A stretch of DNA of 64,000 nt, from assembly GCA_010093605.1 (NCBI GenBank), contig MU004183.1, positions 2,356,001 through 2,420,000 on the forward strand, read 5' to 3'. Position 1 is the stretch's first letter; every line of letters begins with the position of its first letter. The position numbers were made by a program, and so were the translations under genes. Below the pieces are notes generated by a model. The model did not search any database, was not told the origin of the DNA, and saw nothing but the letters and a program-made list of their open reading frames with translations. The stretch comes from Lophium mytilinum. Taxonomy: Eukaryota > Ascomycota > Dothideomycetes > Mytilinidiales > Mytilinidiaceae. Positions 57,089-64,000 of this stretch are shown one piece after another.

Positions 57089-57418
57089 TTAGGCGTCATC
57101 AGTCTCGTCTGGCCACGGTCCGCGACCGAGAGGGTAGATGTGACGCGACGGAGATTCGGGTGGCTCTGATGCTGCTGCGGCAGTCTCTGTGGCAACTGTG
57201 GTGTCTTCTGGCTCGCCGGGGAGAGCTGGGGGATTTTGAGATGAAGATGATGTCTCAGGAGCTGCGGCTACATTCTCCGCACTAGCTGTGCTCTCCTCTG
57301 CATTGCCGGTGGGAGGGTCAATAGTTCGAGACGGGGATGCCGAGGAGTTTTCGACGTCATTGTTGGTGGCTTCCGTAGGAGGAGGACCGCTGCGAGAGTT
57401 TGGAGCAGACTGCGCCAT
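57089..57418 (-). CDS. Hypothetical small disordered protein, 109 aa
   Basis: A single minus-strand frame from a true ATG (MAQSAPNSRSGPPPTEATNN) to DETDDA. Composition is Ser/Thr/Pro/Glu/Ala-rich and acidic, with no hydrophobic core, so it is probably disordered. The end IYPLGRGPWPDETDD could be a short binding motif. No family is recognised. Gene status rests on a full open frame and biased but non-repetitive sequence. Confidence 0.4.
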   Translation of the reverse strand: MAQSAPNSRSGPPPTEATNNDVENSSASPSRTIDPPTGNAEESTASAENVAAAPETSSSSQNPPALPGEPEDTTVATETAAAASEPPESPSRHIYPLGRGPWPDETDDA

Positions 57419-58103
57419 TGTGAGTTGGCTGACTGGGTTGTACGGCTTAGCTAGCTGGGTCAGTCTGTCTTATGTATTTTTTGATTTTGTTTGTAGGTGC
57501 AAGGTAGAAGCTCGCGGAACGTAAGAATTAGGAAGGCGGTGGTAGAGCAGCGAATTATCCACCAGCATCACTAGTTTTCGTACAGGTCAGGACGAAATCT
57601 TGCCGACGGCCGTCCAAACACTGTGAGTGTACTTCTCATTGAAAACTCTCGCTAAACTAAAGGATTAAGTGCGCAAAGGTCACCACGAGCTAGTCACCGC
57701 GGTCAATTTTAAATAGTGAATGAGGGTTTCTTCACCAGGATCGGGAAGGACCAGATGACAAGTTAAGACAGCAAGCCTAATGTGAGATGTCTCTATCTAC
57801 AGATGCTTCTTGTCTTTTTTACCCATGCCTTCTATGCAACCCCGGGTATCTTTTGGACAGAAAGAAAAGCATAGAAATGCCCGGGCCAAGCTAGCATCGT
57901 CCCAATCCTGGATGAAGCCCCTTCCAGGACCGTCTCGCCTATCAAATCGACCGCAGAGTCGTAAAAGTACTGACAAAAGAAGAATCGAACACAGAATGTT
58001 CAGACAGTGTCTAAAAGGCATGTGTTAGTTCAAGAAAGAAAATAGCCGGAATGGTACAACGAACCAAAACATCAGATCCCGCACATTCGAAGGCCTCTCC
58101 TTT
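57419..58103. other. Intergenic region
   Basis: Promoter side of the small disordered-protein gene and 3' flank of the BYS1-like gene. Two short overlapping frames on opposite strands near 57800-58028 look like shadows. Confidence 0.4.
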
Positions 58104-58634
58104 CTAGCAGAGGTAGAAAGCGAGCGGGCCGCCGTTGTGGCAGTCCTTCTGGACTGGCCACTCGCAGCTCTTGTCGTTGTAGGTGCAGAAGATGGTAGGA
58201 CATACTCCCGCGTCCCCAACCTGAACGAATCGACGGTTGGTAACGAAGGGCGACCCGTCGAGGCTCGAGAGGTCATACCACGTCCTGCTGTCACGGCACG
58301 AATACTCGACTTGATACGGGTGGCTCAACGCGGCGTTGTTGTCCACCTTGATGACCACGCCTTCTCCTCCGCACTGGGCATCGTAGGCAGCCCAGTAGGT
58401 CTGGCCAGGAGGGACAGCGACGATACCGGTGTCGCCGCCGTTACCATGGGCAGTCTTCGCATAGGCCGTAAACCCACAATTGTTCTTGAAGAAACCCTTA
58501 GTGGCGGCGGCAGAGACTGGAGAGAGAAGCGCGAAGAGACCCACAACCAGGAGAGCTTACTAAGGTTAGACCACTCTTCGAGCTGGTAACATAGAGAGAT
58601 GTGAACTTACCGAAAAGAGTGAACCGAGACATTC
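58104..58634 (-). CDS. Secreted BYS1-like protein (thaumatin-like fold)
   Basis: A small secreted protein related to the Blastomyces yeast-phase-specific protein 1 family. The chosen exons (58634-58607, 58555-58104) give 159 aa with a signal peptide MSRFTLFSVTLLVVGLFALL ending at PVSAAA. The mature part begins FFKNNCGFTAYAKT and contains GVVIKVDNNAAL, YQVEYSC, TWYDLSSLDGSPF and the end CTYNDKSCEWPVQKDC, with nine Cys. The obvious donor GTAAGT at 58610 breaks the frame with every acceptor tried; a weak donor four bases later (GTTCAC) keeps it. So the splice site is odd or a base is wrong. Function is unknown; BYS1 relatives are surface or secreted proteins. Confidence 0.77.
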
Positions 58635-59267
58635 TGAAGACTCGGTTGAGTTGAAGATTGGGGAGGTATAGAGATGCTGTATTGATGCTCTATAAGAATA
58701 GAAAAACTGTGGGACTGTGGTAGCGAGTGTCGAGCAAGAAGAGTGTCAAAGAGTGTGGTATAAATATTGACACAGTTGCTAGAGACTGTGTAGATGTAGA
58801 TAAAGGAGAGACCAACTTAGGATCCAAGGGGATTTATATAGGTTTCCTGCACTCCCACGCGGTCGCCGATTTCCCCCTGTGCGGCACTCCCTTCGCGAGC
58901 TCGCAGAATGATCCAGAACTACTTGGCCATCGGAGCTCCTATTCTATTCACTAGGCCGGCAATTGAGGGCGTCGCCATCGTCCTGGAGCGCTGCTCGAGG
59001 CTTCTCGCGGCTCTGGGCAGCCCCTGGAAAGGTCCAATGGTCAGCTTCCGCCCGCCGTTTACACCGCAAGCGACGACTTCTGCACTTGAAAGGGACATTT
59101 CTATTCACTGGGATGGCAAGCGAGGATATTGCAAGACTACTGTTTGATTCAACTCATAAGGTTCGGCAAACCCTGATGTCCGATTCCCTAATCTCCGCCT
59201 TTGGCCACCTCGATGCGGACAAGCTGCTTGCCGCGCCCAACCCCGTCGAAATTCGACATCGAGTTCG
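58635..59267. other. Intergenic region
   Basis: Promoter side of the BYS1-like gene. Plus-strand frames at 58908-59412 overlap the next minus-strand gene and are probably shadows. Nothing else is seen. Confidence 0.4.
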
Positions 59268-59894
59268 CTACCTTCGACTATCGTGGGTACCTGCGGTCTT
59301 GAGAGCTGCCTTAGAGTTCTCGAGTGCCCCATGGTGCCCAAGTTTCGCCCCTCGCTCATCAATTGGAGACTTCACGTCAACGGCGCCTGTCGTTGGTATG
59401 CTGACGTGCTGAGTAATAGCAGGAGTATTTGCTTCTGGTGCAGCAGCGGATAAGTCAGCTACAGACGTTGGACTTGGAGGCCCAGTAGCCCCAATTTCTC
59501 CACTGCCTCTATCATGTTCTGAACGAGAGGAAGAACAAGCTTGCAGATTGTACTTCTTTTTGTACCTCCGAGGGTTGTACGGGTAAGGCACCATCACGCC
59601 CGGCCCACCGCTACGTCGAGCAGGTAGGGGGATGTCTTCTGAACTAGATGAACTAGGTGAAGAAGGACCTTGCGGTCTGTGCGGAAGAGGTTTTATCACG
59701 GGCCTGTGCGGAGGGTTTTTCTTGCTCCAACAACCGTTACACCCGCCATGTTCATAATTTTCCTCGTTCCAGTGGGCTCGGTCGGCGCGGAAGGGTAGAT
59801 GTTCGTTGATCCATACATACCGACGTAAGAAGTCTTCGCAAGAGCCCTCTTCATTGCAGTTCCTGCAAGTTTGTATGAAACTTGGAGGAGACAT
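59268..59894 (-). CDS. Hypothetical protein with N-terminal Cys pairs, 208 aa
   Basis: A single frame from MSPPSFIQTCRNCNEEGSC. The first 60 residues contain CRNCNEEGSC and, about 30 residues on, HGGCNGCW, which could bind one zinc. The segment FLRRYVWINEHLPFRAD looks folded. The rest is Pro/Ser-rich and probably disordered. The frame is open 69 codons upstream with an in-frame ATG, but the upstream sequence is less protein-like and the chosen ATG starts the Cys region. No known family. It forms with the next two entries a row of short minus-strand genes. Confidence 0.45.
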   Translation of the reverse strand: MSPPSFIQTCRNCNEEGSCEDFLRRYVWINEHLPFRADRAHWNEENYEHGGCNGCWSKKNPPHRPVIKPLPHRPQGPSSPSSSSSEDIPLPARRSGGPGVMVPYPYNPRRYKKKYNLQACSSSRSEHDRGSGEIGATGPPSPTSVADLSAAAPEANTPAITQHVSIPTTGAVDVKSPIDERGAKLGHHGALENSKAALKTAGTHDSRR

Positions 59895-60393
59895 GGTCTT
59901 CCTAAGGTAGGAGGCACTGAGCGACAAAAAGTTACAATACGAGCGGATAGCAAAGCGAACGAGTAAAGGAAGACTGTCACAACGCAGAGAGAAGCGCATC
60001 GCTCTCATATACACTAGGACCGATTGCTCTAGTTCAGATGACTGTAGATAGCTCATGATTGCATTTGCATAGAACCGATCATGTGAGCGAATGAGTCTCA
60101 TTGGGTGGTCGTCATTCTGGTCAAGCTGCTCAGTGGAGTTGCGAGTGACGGACGGCTTGACTCAGTAATTATGCTCAAGAGCTCCTGGGCGGGGGGGTAC
60201 AGGCTTAGAGTAGTGAAGTTTCAATTACCACCCCCGGAATAATTCCTGGACCTGGCTGAACCGACCCAGGAATACAGGTCAGTATTCCCAATCTCGATAT
60301 TCTGTCTCAAAACTAATCGCTTACGTCCTGGATTGCTCACCACAGTTTACTTTTCTCTAAAATAGATCACATTCTCCAATTTAGCCTCTCTGC
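59895..60393. other. Intergenic region
   Basis: Promoter side of the Cys-pair gene. No frame with protein-like features. Confidence 0.4.
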
Positions 60394-60624
60394 TACAGTG
60401 ACAGGACATAAGTATGTGCACAACAGTTTGCCACTGCTTGGAGTGCCCCAGAGAGTTTTGAGGATCTAGGCATAATGTCAATTCCGAAGCAATGCAAATC
60501 AGATTACTCCTTAACTTGTTGCTACTAATTAGCTGGGCTACTCCACTCAGTAGGGTCCAGAACACAGGAGTGGAGCTGAGCAGTGATAATATCCGTGTGC
60601 TGAGACTTATGGCCTAGTACTGTA
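60394..60624. mobile_element. TA-flanked MITE, family B copy 3 (231 bp)
   Basis: Left end TACAGTGACAGGACATAAG and right end, read inward, TACAGTACTAGGCCATAAG. The interior CCACTGCTTGGAGTGCCCC aligns with copy 1 and with the family A motif. TA at both ends; no coding capacity. It ends 70 bp from the stop of the zinc-ribbon gene. Confidence 0.85.
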
Positions 60625-60694
60625 CCTACAATCTCCCAAGCACCGCCTCTCTGGCAGCGTCCACTTCTCAACTCTCCGTTCCAACTTCACCCCT

Positions 60695-61116
60695 CTATAA
60701 CCTAGCTAATCTATCCCCCAGCTCCTGCATCTCACGTTCCAACGAAAGTAAGCTAATCACAAGGTCGTTATTCGCACCCCAACCACCCCCTTGCCCAGCA
60801 GCCAGCTCAACTCTCATTTCCAACCGCTCTACCGCCTTCTTGAGATCCTTGACATCGTTTTCTACCCGAAGTAAGTTACTCGCAACATCCCCATCACCTG
60901 ACCCCGGAGTTCTATACGGGTTCGCGGCATCGAAGCGATCTTTGCACCTGTTGCAGACCGGGTTGCTACCCGAGAAGCAGTGAGTGGGGGACCTTGTTTA
61001 CAATGGGTGCAGAACCGGCGGGGGGTGAGAGGTATAGGTGTGTTTGGAGCCGGTACGGGTTGTTCAGGCGCGGGGTTAGCAGGTACATAGGAGCCTCGGT
61101 AGAGACGACGATCCAT
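60695..61116 (-). pseudogene. Zinc-ribbon/coiled-coil protein gene with an apparent frameshift
   Basis: From the ATG at 61116 the frame reads MDRRLYRGSYVPANPAP to RRFCTHCKQG and then loses the pattern. In the next frame it continues THCFSGSNPVCNRCKDRF, completing a CxxC...CxxC zinc ribbon, and runs on as a heptad coiled coil (NLLRVENDVKDLKKAVERL) to LGDRLARL stop. The switch falls at a run of five G on the plus strand (60986-60990). The region is 422 nt, one short of a codon multiple, so one missing base in the run explains everything. No intron fits. It may be a true pseudogene or a sequencing error in the homopolymer. If intact the protein would be 140 aa, of a small fungal type I cannot name. 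Confidence 0.55.
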
Positions 61117-61619
61117 TAGGGAAGGGGTGCAGAAAACGCTGAGCTGGAGTGGCTTGTGAGCCTTTGCTTTGGAATTTTTCCGTGTAGGTATGTGAGTCCG
61201 CTTTACTGGTGGGATGTTGATGCTCTGCAGAGTTTGTCAAGTGGCAGGGTAGCGATGTACTTGGCTGGGGCATGAAGTGACTGGGTTGATGAAGAAGTCT
61301 CTTATAACTCCCTGAGATGTTTGCAGCACGCCTTTGGGAACTCATAGGTTCGATCTCGTGATGGGAGCAAGCAAGCACGGCGGGTTTGAGGCTGGATTGC
61401 TGGAGAGTCAATGACATAGTTGAACTTGCAATAGTATTTGCAGTAGAAAGCGGAAAGGCTCCGGTTTGGAGCCGGTAGGTTACCGAGGAGGGGCAGAGGT
61501 TGTTCTAACGTCTTCGCTTCTTGACATCGTGAAGCCTTTTCAACTCCACGCCGTGAACTAAGGGCATTAACACGCTATGTTTCCTGCTCTGTCAATCTAA
61601 CAACCCCATGTCAAGCATC
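61117..61619. other. Intergenic region
   Basis: A minus-strand frame at 61076-61417 overlaps the zinc-ribbon gene start and has no domain. Nothing else is seen. Confidence 0.35.
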
Positions 61620-61949
61620 CTACCCGTAAGGGTTTTGTTTCTCATCCTTTCCCTTAGCTACTTCGCCTTCTAGCTCCTTGATCTTCTTCCGTTGCTGACG
61701 ATTCTCATCCTCCAGATCCCTCACTCTCTTCTTCAGGCTCGTGTTTTCAAGGTCCGTCTGGGCCGAACGAGCCAGAACGTCGGTATCATCCGTTCCAGGG
61801 TTGGGAGAGGCGGCTATCCTGATCTCTGTCTTGGTGACGCTATCTTTGAGACGACTGAGTGGCTGGTAGCGAGGTATAGCTGCAAGCGGTGGGGGAGGTC
61901 TCGTCTGCAGCGACGGGAATGCCGACGACGACGCAATCAGATCTAACAA
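61620..61949 (-). pseudogene. Coiled-coil protein gene fragment cut by the RIP-mutated repeat
   Basis: An open frame of 109 codons with no ATG; the 5' part ends about where the AT-rich repeat begins, and a stop comes soon beyond. It reads SSSAFPSLQTRPPPPLAAIP, then a helical part ending ENTSLKKRVRDLEDENRQQ, RKKIKELEGEVAKG. Leucines and charged residues at heptad spacing predict a coiled coil. It looks like the 3' end of a gene whose start was displaced when the repeat inserted. An upstream exon outside the window cannot be excluded. Confidence 0.45.
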
Positions 61950-64000
61950 ACCCGGTAACGATTGAGCTTTGTTTTATTGGGTGGTTTTTAGTTTTTAACG
62001 ATTACAAAACGCTTTCTCCTGCCTTTCTCTATATAATATTTCCAATTATGTAATGTAAGAATTTAGAGAATAATAGATATTAATTCTATATAGAAATCTA
62101 GCTAGGCTATATATATATTAGAGAGGCCTATATAGGCCTTAATTATACTAGATCTATATAGAAAAGTATTTCTATAGTAGATCTATATATTATATATATA
62201 ATATCTAAATATTAACTATATATTAAAAATTCTATATTCTTCTCTTCTAGATCTAATTTACTACTAAATTATATTTATAATAGTATATTACGCTTACTAC
62301 TTTACGCTATATATTATTAGTATATTAGGCTATTAGCTTCTTTAGAAGCTTTAAAGCTTCTAGGGGTATATAATACTATAAAAGGTATATTAGTAGGTAG
62401 TAATATTATAGTAATATTACCTAAGAGGGGTTTAGAATTCTTTAGAGGTCTACTACTATATTAGTAGGAAATAATAGAGGTATTAGAATATTTAATAGCT
62501 TAATAGTAAGAAAGAATTAGAAGAGATTATAAAGTATTTATAATAGAGGAAACTATAAGGTAATATAAATATTAGTATACTAGCGCGCATTAGATTCTAA
62601 TATATAATTAGAGCTATAATAGCTAATAATAGGCTTATTAGAGATCTTATAAAGTCTCTTATAATCTAGTAAAAAGCTTATAATCTTATATAGGTCTAAG
62701 AAGCTATTAGTATATTATAGAGTAGTAAGTAGTAATCTAGAAGTAATAGATTTAAGAATCTAGAGTATATATAAGGCCTTCTTAATGCTTTTATACTCTT
62801 TTTTCTATACTTAACTTTCTTCTTTAAGGTTTAAGCTTCTTTTAACTTTAAAGATTTATTAAAGACTTTTATAGCTTCTCTTCTTATTACTATTATCTTT
62901 CTTTATTAATTTCTTTATTAGGATTTTCTCTCTCTTAGCTTCTAGGCTACTTCTTCTTACTCTAAGTTAGTATTATAATATTACTTAATATCTAGCTAGG
63001 TTCTATAGCCTCTAGCTTACTCTATAGAAGAGGTAGAGATAATAAAGGTAATAATTCTTTAGACTCTAGCTATAGTTATAAGGTTCTACGCTCTTATAAA
63101 TACTTAGATATTTTAGCTTATAAAGCCTTATAGGCCTATAGTAAGTTTCTAATAATAGTTTAGCTCTTTCTTTTAATAAAGCTAATAAGATCTAGTTACT
63201 ATTATACTTATATTAATTATTAACCTTCTAATAGTTTAGAGGTTCTATAATCTATACTATATATAGCTAATAGCCTTTAATAACTTTATTCTACTTTCTT
63301 AAGCCTTTTAATGCTATACTATAGCTCCTAATTATCTAAACTACGCTAAATACCCTCTAAAGTTTAAAGGTAGTAGTAGAGCTTAGAGAAATATACTACT
63401 TTAAGGATTCCTTAGTAATATTAGAGATAATAAACTAATTTTAAATAAGAACTATAGCTATACTTTATACTTTATAGGGCTTCTTAAATAGTATTTAGGC
63501 TTAAGGGTAGATTATAGTAAGAATTCTAGGGCTTCTTCTACCTTTAGGGCCTATAACTACTACTTAAGAATATTCTTAGAAGGCTATTAGTTTAGTAAAT
63601 ATATTTAGGCTTATAATCTAGATAGTTCTTCTCTCTACTAAGAATTCTATATAGAATATTATTAGCAGGGTAGTAAGAAGACTTATTTATTCTAAGATAA
63701 GTTTAGCTTTACTTTTAAAGTATCTTAGAACTTAGCTAATACCTATTATAGAAGGGTAGACTCTAATAGCTTATTAAAAGACTACTAGGGCTTATATTTA
63801 ATAAGGTTACTATAATATTACTAAGTTTATATCTTCTCTTTATAACTAAAAATCTATTAAGAATCTAGCTAAGAATATAGTGCGCTTAGCCTTAGCTATA
63901 TAGCTACTAATAGAATTAATTTAAAGAAAGACTACTATACTACTATATAATCTAGGTATTTCTTATACTTCTAAATCTTTAATAGCTTAATATTATCTAT
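61950..64000. repeat. AT-rich repeat, heavily RIP-mutated, truncated by window end
   Basis: A sharp change in composition begins near 61960-62030. For 2 kb the sequence is dominated by TA, CT and AG steps; CA and TG dinucleotides are nearly absent (I find only a handful), while TA is very frequent. This is what cytosine-to-thymine mutation at CpA on both strands leaves, so the DNA is an old repeated element destroyed by RIP. No open frames of size remain. The class of the original element cannot be read; it is best treated as a fossil. Confidence 0.85.

Overview
The window is nuclear DNA of a filamentous ascomycete. Genes are short and interrupted by GT-AG introns of about 40-100 nt, often with a CTAAC/CTAAT-like branch site. 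Families typical of fungi are present: Rho2 GTPase, PDR-type ABC transporter, HET protein, DUF7820, BYS1-like protein and a DBD-less fungal transcription factor. The last 2 kb is AT-rich DNA almost free of CA/TG dinucleotides, the mark of repeat-induced point mutation (RIP). The F-box protein carries a SWRNMYLTKPP motif I associate with Dothideomycetes (possibly Mycosphaerellales); that placement is inference.

Layout. 0.3-5.7 kb: rho2, mitochondrial ribosomal protein mL40, and a ubiquitin-like-domain protein with C2H2 fingers. 5.8-8.5 kb: gene-poor, with a 255-bp inverted-repeat element. 8.6-14.7 kb: a cysteine-containing secreted protein, the SWR1 subunit Vps71 facing an acyl-protein thioesterase, a small membrane protein and a class I alpha-mannosidase. 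15-31.7 kb: a 53-aa secreted peptide, two divergent phytanoyl-CoA-dioxygenase-like enzymes, a fungal regulator, a heme N-demethylase-like protein facing an APC permease, and a PDR transporter of about 1588 aa. 31.7-33.1 kb: a tandem satellite of nine units of about 160 bp. 33.4-46.2 kb: a disordered protein, a short-chain dehydrogenase, a secreted DUF4185 protein, a HET protein, a DUF7820 membrane protein and a secreted astacin protease. 47.1-47.7 kb: a young Mutator-like non-autonomous element. 48.2-56.9 kb: an F-box protein, an amidase, and a divergently transcribed oxoprolinase/hydantoinase of about 1372 aa. 57-62 kb: small proteins (disordered, BYS1-like, Cys-pair, zinc-ribbon with a frameshift, coiled-coil fragment), ending in RIP-mutated DNA.

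Two neighbourhoods suggest joint function. The amidase and the oxoprolinase/hydantoinase share one 0.79-kb promoter region and could hydrolyse cyclic amides in sequence. The 16-32 kb stretch combines Fe(II)/2-oxoglutarate oxygenases, a heme N-demethylase-like enzyme, a regulator and two transporters, and looks like a small catabolic or specialised-metabolism neighbourhood, although no PKS or NRPS backbone gene is present.

The most unusual signal is the small transposons. Two 126-bp TA-flanked elements of one family each lie wholly inside an intron of a host gene, an introner-like pattern. Three longer relatives (219-231 bp) share a subterminal motif with them. I found no wholly new multi-gene system. 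Splice sites were chosen by reading-frame continuity and family resemblance and are not confirmed by transcripts.
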